Positions 44,700-56,770 of a stretch of DNA of 64,000 bases are shown one piece after another (position 1 is the first letter of the stretch; each line of letters opens with the position of its first letter). The notes under the pieces are model-generated. The model saw only the letters and a list, made by a program, of their open reading frames with translations, was not told the origin of the DNA and did no database searches. Made by a program: the position numbers and the translations under genes. Origin of the DNA: Sweltsa coloradensis (Eukaryota; Arthropoda; Insecta; Plecoptera; Chloroperlidae); contig JAMZAV010003112.1 of assembly GCA_024449915.1 (NCBI GenBank), positions 34,439 to 98,438 of the forward strand, given 5' to 3'.

Positions 44700-45900
44700 G
44701 CCCGATCTAGACTGATGTAGACCTTCATTTTACTGTAGGCTCGTATGAGTTATCAGGGTTCCAAGAGCTTTGTTTCCGCAGAGGAACTAGCACATGCTCA
44801 AAAAGTGTTCTAATGGGGGGTTCTGAGAAAATTCCAAACGTTTCCCAACAGCAAGACTTCAATGATTACGAAAAAGGGTTTAATGCGCGAGTATTGTTGA
44901 TAGTTTTGGCCGTGCACAAGCGTTCAAGCAGAAGCGGGCATAACTAGATCAGTGAACTGGCCGATAAATTTGCGAAACAGCTTGATCATAGGGACATGAA
45001 TGATGTAATGACGTCGTGTTTTATCGTAATGATGTACCCAAATTCCCTAAAGTCTGTATCGTGACAACAGACAAGTGGGGGCAACCCCGTGGCTTACAGG
45101 GTGGAAGAAAACTTTCGTTTGGGCCCCTTTAGATGAAAAAACTCTTTTCCCACAATTCCCCAAAAAATAATTGACGCCCTTTCTTATTGAAAACATTCTT
45201 TACACGCAGTCCCTTTCGCATAAGAAAGTTGTTTTGTGGGATGGTCAAATCAAGCAAAATCGAACATAATAGAATCGGAGCATTAAAAAGCTCGCAAGAA
45301 GAGGCCGATACAAAGATGTTCCTTTACGCTGTTGATGCAATGTACAAGGGGCATTACAAGTAATATTTTTTTCCGGACGCCCGGGGAATTTTTTCTTGCC
45401 CTCAGAAGATATCCGATTAGAAAGAAACTCAGCGTGTGTCATGGAAGAGGAATTAAAGAAAGAGTTTTTCCACTGGCTCCCATTTTCAATGCAAGGGGTA
45501 AAGAAGGAGCGGCTCTTCCCGGATTTCCCGCCTTTTTTGGGCAGAAAACACTGGAAGCTTCGTAGGCAAAGGGAAAAAAGTCGCAATTAGACTTTTTAAA
45601 AGGCTTTAGAGACGTAATAACTGCCTTTTGGGGGGCCCCGGAACGACTCAGAACTTGCGAAAAGTGTTGAAAATTGTTTTTTAAAAACCTTTGCAAGTAT
45701 GAGTAGCACCGTCAAGGAGTCCCCTCGATTCCAGATATTCGATGGTGGCTTTATCACAAAAAAAGGATTTTAATTGAGAAACTTCTCCCACAGAAGCAGC
45801 ACTTTACCAGTCTATCAAAAGAGCCCCTCTTTTAAACCCTAAAATTGTATTTGATATAATCGCAAACCCCCTCGAACAGACCAATGAAAAAGGCTAGAAG
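44700..45900 (+). pseudogene. Academ-like nuclease protein remnant (copy D)
   Basis: The family is readable only by hopping frames. In order: VGSYELSGFQEL (~44737), IVDSFGRAQAFKQ (44898, equivalent to VDGMAELQSFQ), SELADKFAKQL (~44955), RDNRQVGATP (~45065), SSQEEADTKMFLYAVDA (45290-45340), FFLALRRYP (~45390), ERVFPLAPIFNA, ALPGFPAFFG (~45515), ENTGSFVGKGKKVAIRLFK (45546-45600), then RWWLYHKK (~45743). The order and spacing match copy C throughout. The nuclease motifs EADTK and the GKGK hairpin are kept, but D252/D254-type residues are blurred. More than ten frame breaks make it dead, or the local assembly is poor. I found no zinc or Cys-rich end. Confidence 0.7.
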
Positions 45901-46439
45901 CGGGGGGGAAACATAATTACATCACCCCCACATTTTCACCGGCACCAGAGCAAAAATAAAATAAGTGAGTGTTTTTTGTAATAATTGCGGTAATGGGAGG
46001 TGCAAAAGGAAAAATAATGGACTTTGGTGTATGAATTTTGAGTTGTCCCGGATAGAAGATGGCTGCCCGAACGCTGGTTCCCGATACGAGAAAGAAAAAA
46101 GATGAAGAAAACAACACAATACAACTCAGGTCTGAGTTTGGTTGAACTTGAAATTTATATTGTGGAAAAATTTTCTTCAGTCTATCCCAAGTCCTCCACT
46201 TTTATGTTATTTTCCCTTTGAGCTGCTTATGCTTTGTATTTTTCAATGAGCCTTTAACAAAACGTGAATCAGTCTACATTAATAAAGGCTCAAAATTGCT
46301 TTTTTTAAAATTGAATAAACATCAAAACCCAAAATTGTTTTTTCTTGTATTTTTTTAAAATTAACTCTTGCCGATGGTTTATAAATTTTTTTTTTACAAA
46401 AATCAATCATTTTGCGACTTGTAAAAAAAAATATTATCT

Positions 46440-46700
46440 TATAATCTTAAATTTTTTATTTTTAAACATAATTTTCTCTTGAACTTTTTTTTGCCGACCA
46501 AAGTTTTTCTGTTTTTAGCGTTATATTCGCAAGCGTGGAAACTTTGGGGGCGGCATCCCTGCACCCCCCGTTGCAGGCGGCGAAAAAAGAATTGTATCGA
46601 AACCCGCACTATTTATTTTAAGCATAATTTTCCTCTTTTTGTTTTGTATTCCCAACCAAACCCAGGGTTTTGGGTTGGGGGGGGAAATTTTTGGGGGGCC
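46440..46700 (-). repeat. Inverted units at right end of element D
   Basis: Reverse-complement counterpart of the left tandem units, about two diverged copies. Confidence 0.6.
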
Positions 46701-49160
46701 AAAAAAAACAGATCCATTATTATTAATACAAAGTATGTATGCCATTTATAAGTAAGATTTACTCACCTATTCAACATAGCTTGTCAAAACGAAATTAAAA
46801 GTATGTCAAAACATGCACAATCTGAATAACAACTGGATACGAAGGGGGTTAATGGACTGTAAAAAGAAAACTTAGAACATATGCAAAATCTTAAAAATGA
46901 CGTAAAACATCAACACAAATTTATATTAGAAACTATAAACGTGAGAGCGGGTTTCCGACGGACCCGTCGAAACTAGGCTCTAAGCGATAGATCAAATAAG
47001 AATTTTATTGTTGTATTAGTGAAGGGCGTTTAAATAGATCTGTAAAATGCCTGACAAAGACACTTTGTACTTTGCCACAAAAATGTTCATCGGAAGAGTG
47101 TACGTTTTACCAATGGTTTCAAACTTCCATTTTGGCCCTCGTAACAATCTAAGAGAGAGAAACAACAACAACATAAACAGGCTCTGTTTACTCAACTATG
47201 GCATGCCAGTCCACATTATTGTTCAGGCTTTATTAAGAGTCAACTATACCAATTGGAAACGTTTTTGGGACTTTACCTACTTCCAGTTGTCCTCAAGATT
47301 AATATGCATTTGCAATACTTGTCAAGCAAACATATGGGTACTCTTCAAAAGTAAAAAAATACTAAATATAATTGCACTATACGCACAAATAAATTCTGAA
47401 ATTTACCAACTAGATGATTTAACGAAAATACAAAATCCCTAAAATCCATTTAATTTTTCAGATTTTTTCGTAATGGTTTCAACGTGCCTCTATAGAAACT
47501 ATACAATACCATAATTTTATGTGCCACGTATGGTTAACAATCTGATAAAAACTGGTAAGGAAAAGGTTAAGAAAAAATCAATGCAATTGCAGACTGGTTA
47601 ATGTATTTAAACTCAAAAATATATTTCATCCAGCTAACTCAAAAATGAATTAGTCAATTAACAGAAACATTTTATTGGGGCCGACCATGACCTCCCAAAA
47701 AATTGTTTTAACATGACATTTTTTCGAGCTAGGTCCATCGGCAAAATCTCCCATAAAAATAACATGGGACGATCTTTATGCCCCGTGACCTTGGAGGATT
47801 TGATCCAAAAACCAAATTTGGCCATTATTGACGTACTCGACAGGCTTTTCTGTAAATTCTCTATAAGTTTATTTGTGTATTTTGGGAAGTAGTTTCGGTC
47901 AAAATATGCTGATTACCAAGATGGGGTGTGATTTTTGAAATGCATATTTTTGCGTGTTTGAGGGTATATTCGGGCACAGTTTACAAGACACCGATGGTAT
48001 AAAGGGGCATTTTAGATTGGTACTATTGCTCTAGTATCTATGTGGACCAAAAAAGAAGCAGGGTTAAAGCCGATTTAGGAATTTTCCAAAACACCAATTT
48101 TCGCAAAATTTCTGGATAAAAAAATTCAAAAATTCGTGTTAAATCACAGTTACAAGATATAATTTTTTAAACGGTCATTTAAGTGTAGTATTGTGCTATA
48201 GATCACGTAGCAAAAAGTAATTTTTGGGGTTTTTAGCCCCTTTGAGTGGACGCGGACAAGGTCACCCATAATGTGAGTAACGTATGGCTTGCGTTCATTC
48301 TCGTCTCCCATCCATGGCAACGGCTGCGCGCGGCGTGGAGTGAGGGACAGTGAGGGGGGGAAGCAGAGCGCGGTGGTTTGAGTAGTAAACTGTGACCGAT
48401 ATGGACTTGCATATCATTTGACATCCCTAATAATTTAAGTACGTAACCTTTATATAGGTGTTTAGGCCGAGATGACTATGCCGAGATTTGTAAGTGGACT
48501 GTAAATTGATTTTAATAGAGATAAGAGAGCAAGGAAGAACACAGGAAATAAAATGCAGAAGAGAACTTACATATGATTGTGCAGAATACTCCTGCATGGA
48601 CTGGTTGCCACCCGCGTCGTGAGGTCAGATGTTGGCTGAACTTTCTTGCGTCGCGACGTCAGTGTGTCAGACCCGTCGAGGGGGATAGGAAAGGTTTTAA
48701 TAGAGCTGGCAGTTGAAGAGTAGAAAAGAAATAGGAATAAAATAGCAAGCCGTGCAGTTAGTGTCGCAACACAGCACGCTACAACTATAAACCTCCGGGT
48801 TGCAGACAGTACGAGAGAACACGTAATGCCCATAGTGGGCGAGAGACTAGATAACAAGAGTGCGAACCTTTCAAAGACGAGTAGACCGTGCGAACTAACC
48901 TAGAGAATGAATGATATATTAATACAAACGGAAGATAAACAGAAAAACGAACGGATTGGCTGACCAAATCACATGACAAAACCGGGCAAAACCAACTCGA
49001 GTAAAAACCAAATGAAAAGAATAAAAGTTAAATACAATGAAACCTAGCACTAAATAAGGGAAGCGGACAGCAAACACAAAAATATAAGCGGCGCGAACAA
49101 TAGGGCATATACCACGTGGATAATAAAAAGGAAAAGAAGTACGTTTGAACTTTGAAGACA
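46701..49160. other. No gene recognised
   Basis: AT-rich spacer, then a GC-richer patch at 48240-48380. A 131-codon open frame at 47047-47442 has no recognisable motif. 47640-48240 is low-information sequence with AATTTTCCAAAACACC-type strings, likely an unclassified repeat. Confidence 0.35.
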
Positions 49161-49164
49161 TGTT

Positions 49165-49350
49165 TAGGATTGATTGTATATTGCTTAACGTCTCATATTT
49201 ATACTACTTGGCAAAACGAGAGAAGGAGCGACGTAAGGGTGACGCGGGGGACAAGGGGTGGACAGCCTGTGGCTGGTCAGAACCAGCCACAAGCACATGG
49301 GGAGGGCAGGGGTCCCGCCCACGTCGTGGTACGTTTCGCTCTGTTCATCA
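49165..49350 (-). repeat. SINE X, partial
   Basis: TTGCTTAACGTCTCATATTT, GACGCGGGGGACAAGGGG and CAGAACCAGCCACAAGC; stops after CCCACGTCGTGG and joins repeat R sequence. Confidence 0.7.
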
Positions 49351-50360
49351 TCCGACAAAACATAAAACAGAATGATGAATTGAGAACGAGGACACAGCAA
49401 AGAACTTAACAAGCACACAACACTACACTTGACATGGCATGATAAACTCTACCTGTTTGAGTGCCCTAGAACAACACTACTAACCAGCAGCAACGAATCC
49501 TAACTCCATGTACTGTGTAGCCGAGTGGAGACCATGTGTGGAGTGGTGGAGACCACATATAAAAACTTCCTGTTCATTAGATGCACTTAAACAAATCATG
49601 GTATTCTACAAAATATGTGAAATTTTCACAGCATAGGTATGTTATCTTAATATTTATTTAACTTAGAAATTAAAATATGCTCCGACAGGGATTTTGGTAG
49701 TTCTGAATTGTATTTAATGTTAATATTGCTACTCTAACGGAGTGTTTTCCCGACTATCCAAATCGAGAAATAATGTTAACTTATTGATAATTTTTGCAGC
49801 AACAAATGAAAAATACTCGATATTTATGAAAAATACTCAATTGAAGAGCCGGAACTTGGGAAGATGGAGATGGAGCACTATAATTTTCAGAGGACTTTGT
49901 AAAGTATAGACCTACATCTTGCTTTTTAAGTTATAAATTTCAACTGCCTGTTTGATAAGTGAACGCTCGGTGACAAGACTGCGTGAGAGGAAGAAATAAT
50001 TTTTACAGGCACAGAGTCTCTTGGTGGGGTCTTGCACGTATAATAGGCACCCTTGATGCCGATAGATAGATAGATACAACAAACACGGACAAAACAACGT
50101 CCCCTGAACAAGAACAACAGACAGACTGCAAGGCTTTCTGCTGTGTGCGTGCGGGGCCGGTAGAAGTCAAACGTACGGGGCGGCGAGGTCATTTCGAACT
50201 GCCACGCCAGGTACATTGACTTTTTAATCCAATCGTGTTGATGACAGTGGCGCATGTGCTTTTAAGTGTGTAATAAATTGGTTTGTAGGTGTAATATATG
50301 TAAAGATGTTAATCTGACGACACTAAATTGTCGCAGATATCAACATTTTCAGGATTTTCT
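49350..50360. repeat. Interspersed repeat R, copy 3, split
   Basis: 49350-49530 (AAAACAGAATGATGAATT, AGCAAAGAACTTAAC, CTCCATGTACTGTG) and 50085-50360 (AACAGACAGACTGCAAGG, GGGGCGGCGAGGTCAT, GTGTTGATGACAGTGGC, TTGTCGCAGATAT) are parts of R separated by unrelated AT-rich DNA. Confidence 0.55.
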
Positions 50361-50719
50361 TTTACCATGGACTAGCTGTAAAATGGTACATTTTTACCTC
50401 AAAAGCAATACTTGTAATAAGTACTCTTGCCATGCAAATCGTCGCCAGTTGGCATTGCCTTTCATTGTATTGCTGTATAATAAGTTCATAGTTAACCATT
50501 TTTTATCCCAGACAAAACTTTGAATCTGTAAAATTTTTTAGCATGAGGAGTTAAAAGTAACTATATTGAAATGTTCAGTTGTTTAACATACGGTATGTCT
50601 GTTTATTGCACAATAGAAGCAACAATCTGTCTTGTGAAAATCGTCCCTCGATCTTATTAACCTATTGGCAGAATACCCTATTCAATTCCTAATGTTGTCC
50701 GTCAATATATATTAACAGC

Positions 50720-51640
50720 TACACCAGCACAGTTAAAACACATCAAAAACCCCACAGCACAGAAACCAGCACCGACTAACGTGTGTCAAACCTATAATCT
50801 CGCAACTGAACAGAAGCTTACACCGACCAAAAAAAAGGATCAACTGACACAACCTGTGCGACGGAATAGACCGGAGAACAAACACTGAGATCAAAGGACG
50901 CCTTTCTGAGTAGCACAAAACCTTTCAGTCTCGACTACAGACATTCTCTTAAAGGTAACAGACATCTAGCTGAACACTTCACGAACAGAAGCCGAAAGCC
51001 AAGTACTGTGCAGGCCAACAAGAGCGTAGCTAAGAGCGAAAAAAAGCACAGCATATAAACCGTGGTGGCAAGGCTCTAATCTCACATTGAAACAGAAACC
51101 TAGTACTTCTGACATCGACTCCTTAGGCTGCACGGACGGAACAGACGGGTACCACACTGAGATGATGAAGCGAAACAGATAAGAGAGAATAACCTTCTAG
51201 TCTGACAGAACAGACACCTTCCGGAGAGAACAAACATTAAACAAAATTTATGAATGAGAATGAGAACACAGCAAAGACTTGACAGCAACACATACAGCAG
51301 CAGGCAACAGAGCTCACTCTGTGTACGAGGAGGCCATGAACCAGAGACAAGGACGCGGACAAACACACTTCGCACACGAGACAAGAACAACAGACCGACT
51401 GCGAGTGAGACTCTCCGCTGTGTGCGAGTAGGATGTAGTCAAAAGGTGCGGCGCGAGTCATATCAAGCTGGACGCAAGGTGCATTGACGTTTTTCCAATG
51501 GGGGTTGACATGGCAGTGGCGCATGTGCTTCTAGGTGTGTTATTATTGGTTGCGGAGTATATATGAATATATGTAGTGAGCTCATCGTGACGACACTATA
51601 TTGTCGCAAAATATGCCCATTTTCAGGATTTTTTTTTACT
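50720..51640. repeat. Interspersed repeat R, copy 4
   Basis: Parallel to 31340-32265 along its whole length, with more small indels. It ends CTCATCGTGACGACACTATA then TTGTCGCAAAATATG. Confidence 0.65.
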
Positions 51641-52779
51641 CATGGACTAACTGTAACGTGTTGCTTTTACTTCAAAAGTCAATACTGCAAATAGATCAGT
51701 GACCTCGCAATCAGGGGGGATCACCAGTTGGACTTGCCATGTTTGCATTGCTGTAATGAAATATGTTCCTAAGTCTAAGTCCAGCCATTTTTTATCGAGA
51801 CTTGTCAACAACTAACCTGGGAGCAATAGTTGTTTTTGGAGTGACGCGAGTAGACCTAACATGCAAGGCGGAAGGAAAGGCGTAGTAATGTTTTCAAACC
51901 AGAGGATTGGAAGAGGAACTCGAATCAAACTTTGAAGATTGGAAGGAAAGCGTACATGGGTTTATCAAAGACCTGGCTGAGGAAAGGTATTGCATGACGT
52001 TATCACTCCTGACCGCAAACTGTGGTTTGACTTACGGCCTCGACAATTTGTGCCAAGTCCGAAGGTGAGAAAATGTGATACTTTGATGAAGCGGAGAGGT
52101 AAGCTTTCATTATCTTTGGGAGAATTTAACTGGGACCCCAGCGTACATTTATAATACTACTTATCAACGTAAAACACGAACTATCTATTAACCCAATCAA
52201 ACCGAAGTTCATCCATTTAATTACTTATTCTCCATACGCCTTAAAGCAAAAGTTTAATTTCACTTCAAAATAAGTAAGGTTTATGTTGTAGTCTACCAGC
52301 ACTGTGAATCCAGCTACACTAAAACCACCCTTACGCGACCGAGACGTCGATCACATACACATTTACCGTGGGGGGGGACTGAAATCACCGACCACACTTA
52401 CGGCCAAGTAACTGATCAGAGATGGTCTCCCGCATTTCATAATTTTGAGCTACATAATTTGAACCAATTTAATTAGGGGCCAATTGTATATAAAAAATGT
52501 ACGATATAAATTATTTTGAGACAATAGCTTTGGAAATGCGTTTTATAACAGGTATAAAATCCAAGGTCGCTCACCTCTTAAATTGGCATTGTGTCATTTA
52601 CCTTCCTTGCCCTCTTCCGAAATCGCTGAAGTTGTTTGCGACAGAGAACAGCGTTAAAATTATTATCGGTGCCGTGAAGTGAAGGGGAAATTAAAAAATA
52701 ATATGACTTCGGTAATAATTAGCGATCTAAAAATAAACATCTTTTAAAACGACCATTGAACGAACAATTCTAGAAAATG
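51641..52779. other. No gene recognised
   Basis: Spacer with only short frames. Confidence 0.4.
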
Positions 52780-53125
52780 TTGGATTGATTGGATATTGCT
52801 TACGTCTCATGTTAGGCAACTTGCCTAATCAACGAAGGGAGGGACGTAAGGGACGACGCGGGGTGAGAGGGGTGTACAGAGCCTGTGCTTGGTCAACCAG
52901 CCACAAGTTATATGGGGAGGGCAGGGTTCCCCTACGTCGTGTGTAGTGCGGTCTCCGTCTGTCATCATCCTTCCCTGTTGTCTTTGTCGTCGCCGTCGGG
53001 GAGGTAGTCAACGGCAAGGGGTTCCCCGACGACGACCAGAGCCTCGCCATTAGTTTCAGAAAGTGAAACTCTCCTATTCACGGGCCAAACCGCGAGAAGG
53101 TTCGAGTTGGAATTTGTAGGTGCCC
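52780..53125 (-). repeat. SINE X copy
   Basis: ATTGGATATTGCTTACGTC to CGCGAGAAGGTTCGAGTTGG with many single-base deletions relative to the 6.9-kb copy. Confidence 0.7.
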
Positions 53126-53154
53126 GACATCATTCCTAAAATACAGAATGACCA

Positions 53155-53500
53155 GGATTGGAATGGATATTGCTTACGTCTCATATTTATGCAACTTGGC
53201 TAATCGAGGACTAAGGAGGGACCGTAAGGATGACGGCGGGGGACAAGGGGTGGACAGGCCTGTGCTTGGTTCAGAAACCAGCCCAAAGCATATGGGTAGG
53301 GCAGGGGTTCCCCCACGTCGTGGTCCGTCTCCGTCTGTGTCATCATTCGTCCCGTGTTTGTCTTGGTCGTCGCGTCGGGGAGGTAGTCAAAGGGAAGGGG
53401 ACCCCGACGACGACCCAGAGCTCGTGATTAGTTTTCAGGAGTGACATCCCCTATTCACGGGCCACAACCGCGAGAAGTGTCGAGTTGGATTTGAAGGCAG
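53155..53500 (-). repeat. SINE X copy
   Basis: Second of three consecutive X copies, same orientation; many single-base indels. Confidence 0.7.
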
Positions 53501-53519
53501 GCACCCCAACAAAAACCCA

Positions 53520-53765
53520 ACCTGCTGCTGGTCAGAACCAGCCACAAGCGTATGGGGCGGGCAGGGGTTCCCCCCACGTCGTGGTAGGCTCAGTTCTGTG
53601 TCCATCATCCTTCCGTGGTGTCATTGTCGTCGCCGTCGGGAGTAGTCAAAAAGGGAAGGGTAAAGTTCCCCGACGCGACCCAGAGCTCGCCATTAGTTTT
53701 CAGGTAGAAAATCTCCACCTAATCACAGCCAAAACCAGAGAAGGTTGCGAGTTGGAACTTTGGAT
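53520..53765 (-). repeat. SINE X, partial copy
   Basis: Starts at TGCTGGTCAGAACCAGCCAC and ends GAGAAGGTTGCGAGTTGGAA; lacks the tail block, as if the repeat unit had been tandemly duplicated without it. Confidence 0.65.
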
Positions 53766-54300
53766 AAGATGATGGAGACGACTTCAAAGATGATAGGGGA
53801 GAAGGCTTCAAAGATGATGGGCGACATTGATTGCTACATTGATGATGAATGACATTTCCTGTCGTCTTCCTATTCTTGAAGTACCTCTGCACTTCGTTCA
53901 GAAATATAACCATCCGAGAAAGGGGAGGGAATACTTATGGCTTCAAAGATGATGGAGATGACTTCAAATATATAGGGGAGAAGGCTTCAAAAGATGATGG
54001 GAGAACATTGATTGCTTACTTTGATGATGATGACATTTCTGTCAAACTTGTTCTTTCTAATATTTGGAAGTACCTGCACTTTCGTTCAGAAATAAACCGC
54101 CGAGAAAGGGGAGGGATACTGTTTTCTTCGAGATGATGGAGACGAACTTAAAAGATGATGGGAGAAGGCTTCAGAGATTGATGGAGACTTGATTGCTACA
54201 TTGATGATGATGATGAGCCATTTCTGTCTTCTTCCTATTCCTTTAGTACCCTGCACTACATTTCAGAAAATTAACCGTCCGAGAAAGGAAGGGATACTGA
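53765..54300 (+). repeat. Tandem ~180-bp repeat, 3 copies
   Basis: GATGATGGAGAyGA recurs at about 53769, 53949 and 54133. Each unit has GAAGGCTTCA, ATTGATTGCT, GATGATGA...ATTTCTGTC, a TTC...AAGTACC...GCACT block and CCGAGAAAGGGGAGGGA. Not the same unit as the 7.5-8.8 kb array despite the similar length. Confidence 0.75.
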
Positions 54301-55320
54301 AGAACCAAAATGTTTCATCTAAATAAGGATTATTTATTGGAAATCGCTAAACGCACTGTTACAATACGGTGCAATCACAAGAAAGATACGACAGCTTAAT
54401 AACCACAAAGATTGGACCCTTGTGTAATGTATCATCCCAACATGGATTGGCAAAACGAACAGAGAAGATTATCTTTTGTTAACTTATTAAAAACTGTTGG
54501 GAACTTTGGTGTTAAATTTTCATTTCATTACTGGTTCTGGTACACGAGAAGCTGACAAAATATGCATGGACGTGTAGGGCCATACTTATGATCAGGAAAT
54601 GGGTGTGTGAACCCAAATCTATCTATAATCTCATCATTGTCAAGCGATTCAGCAATCTGCAACAAAGGCGGTTTTACTTTCCATCGACAAACATGAACCG
54701 ATAGAATACTCAAGACTAGGAAAGTCGATGCGAACTTAATTGCACTATTATCTCAAGTAAATGAGGAAAACGAAAATACACGAAAGCAATGAACATTCTA
54801 AGAAGAAAAGAAAAATCAAAAAAACAATAAAAACGTAACAATAAAATTGTGCTGCAGTTATTACTGTCAATGCACCACTCATAACGCTTTGTAATATCTA
54901 CTGCATATCGAGCTATGCCAATGCAGCCCATCAGGCACTGTTGCGCTCCGACATCTGAGCAACAGCTACTCGACTCGAGGGGCCTTTGCGCGAGCTACTT
55001 GGCGGCGTCTTTGCACTTGAGCAAGCAACTATGCGATTGGTGAATTTCATAACTTAACTCTTGGACGCATCATCTGTATTGAAAGAGACGATAGGTTTCA
55101 CAAGACGTGTTTACCCAAAAAAAAACCGATGCACCAAGTGTTTCGCACGAGACTGTGTGTGAACCATCTTCGACCGCGGGTTTGTTCATTCCCCCAACTG
55201 ATGAACATACTCGATAAATGCAGCTACATGAAGTATTTAAAGCCATCACTGATAAAATCGTTTTAGTAGACGTGTTACGTTTTCCCACTCCAGGTAGTAG
55301 TATAAGTTGTAGTATATATC
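54301..55320. other. No gene recognised
   Basis: AT-rich, then mixed. No supported gene. Confidence 0.4.
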
Positions 55321-55331
55321 TTCCACGATGA

Positions 55332-56770
55332 AGCGGAAAATGTCAACAGACGGATACCTGACGCCGGCGACATTCCCTTCCGCCGCACCACCGCGCGTCG
55401 ACTCAGTCTCCTCCTCTGCTCACTCGGCCACTGTCCACTCTCTTGTCAGACACTCCAGGGCTCTCTCAAGGTGACACATAAACCGCGCGAGGTGTCAGAG
55501 CACCACCGACCCAGCGACGTTGCCGTCGCGCACAGCTCACGCAACGCCTCTGACTCTGCATCCTCGAGCCAGTGTTCATCCCCAGACACGCCGGTGTTGG
55601 AGAGGGAAAGACTGCCGCCATGAAACAATCGCCCCACGGTGACCCCTCCGCCACAGTGTCCTGAGAGAAGAAACTGCCGACCGCCCGCAACGTCCAAGTC
55701 CGGCGCGCGCCGCTGTCGCCTCTGTCTACTCCTTTGCATCCACGACGAATAGCGATAGCGTGTCATACGCCGACACGTCCAGTGAATCAGGAGAAGAGTG
55801 TTAGAAAGCCAAGAGAACTCACGTTGGGGGTACGCCACCGACGTGGTTGTCGAGACAAGCAACCGACCAACCGTCGGGACGACCCGATGAACAACAGTCA
55901 CGAGATGGCGCTCAGCGACCTGTTTGCAGCAGCCACACCATCGTGGCGCTGCCCGCCGATTGGCAACTTCCCTCTTTCGCTGCCTCAGTCAACGTCCTGG
56001 TTAGGTCACCAGATGACCACGCACGACTCCGACCCATCATCCGCGACTATATCTGCTCGCATTGGGAGACTTCTTTCAATCAACTTTAAGACACCACTCC
56101 GATGGCGTATCGCCAGCAAATGTCTGCTGATGGTGAGTATGGTGCAACCTCGAAGTTCTAGTCTCGGATCTACTCGCTGAACATCATGCTTTCACAGGAA
56201 GTTTGCACCCAAGGCGGCCGCTGCACCTGCGGACATGAACGAGGGGTGTGTCAGTCATCTTACCACCACCTCCTCTTCTCTGGCATGGCTAGATTCCACT
56301 ACCTGGATGGTCACTTCCAGGTTCTGTTGCCCCAAGGAACACTCCCCGATGGTCGTACACCAACTACTTCTGGCACAGCATCGAGTGATGACTGGACATT
56401 TGGTGAAGATAAAAGGAATACAAAATCTCTCTGGCAACATTTTTAAGTGGGGTCTTCCTCGAAACGAACCCAATCACGGACGAGTTGCTTATAGAACGAG
56501 ATTGGATCGAGTTAAGCAGGAAACGATTCGTCAACAACAGTAAGCCGCAATGTACTCGTGCCCACGAGAAGAGCCAAGCACCTGCACACCCGACGACGCC
56601 GCCGCCAACGAGACGATCCCATCGAGGACCTCGAGCGAGGCCGTCTTCGTGTTTGCCGCGCCGATTGGAAGGCCTCGCGTCCCCGAAACGCCTTTCGGCC
56701 ATCACCTACGGCGTGCCGTGGGTGTTTGTCGGAGCACGACGTGGACGCCGTGACGTGCGGTCCCTCATCG
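55332..56770 (+). pseudogene. Degenerate OTU-like protease domain with Ser/Pro-rich front
   Basis: GC-rich stretch with broken coding. 55332-55760 in two or three frames is Ser/Pro/Ala-rich (SVSSSAHSATVHSL, SASSSQCSSPDTP, SVSYADTSSESGEE). 55950-56330 follows the OTU peptidase order: a PPIGNFPLSLPQS block where D-G-N-C is expected (Cys replaced by Phe), SPDDHARLRPIIRDYI, CSHWE, AYRQQMSADGEYGA, then, after frame changes, LLFSGMARFHYLDGHFQVL, where GH would hold the catalytic His. 56600-56740 has RLRVCRADWKA and TACRGC, a possible zinc site. OTU enzymes remove ubiquitin and occur in several transposon proteins. Without the Cys it would be inactive. Family call rests on pattern memory; the host element is unknown. 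Confidence 0.4.

Larger units (their letters stand above)
42930..46700 (+). mobile_element. Element D: eroded transposon with tandem repeats in inverted ends
   Basis: The left end (42930-43490) is four ~157-bp tandem units. The right end (46440-46700) has about two units in inverted orientation: its reverse complement gives CAACGGGGGGTGCAGGGATG, CCCCCAAAGTTTCCACGC, GAATATAACGCT and AAATTATGTTT, as in the left units (CAACGGGGGGGTGGGGACG, CCCCAAGTTTCCCAG, GAATATATAACGCTC). Between them lies a badly eroded plus-strand copy of the FEN/XPG-like protein. So D has the same plan as A and C, but its end repeats are not alike in sequence. Confidence 0.65.

Noticed and set aside
47047..47442. 131-codon frame
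   Set aside because: No motif, no splice or promoter context; AT-rich chance frame is as likely. Left unnamed.
55446..55901. 151-codon minus frame in the GC-rich island
   Set aside because: Shadow of the plus-strand OTU-region coding; Arg/Ser-rich composition typical of reversed GC-rich DNA.
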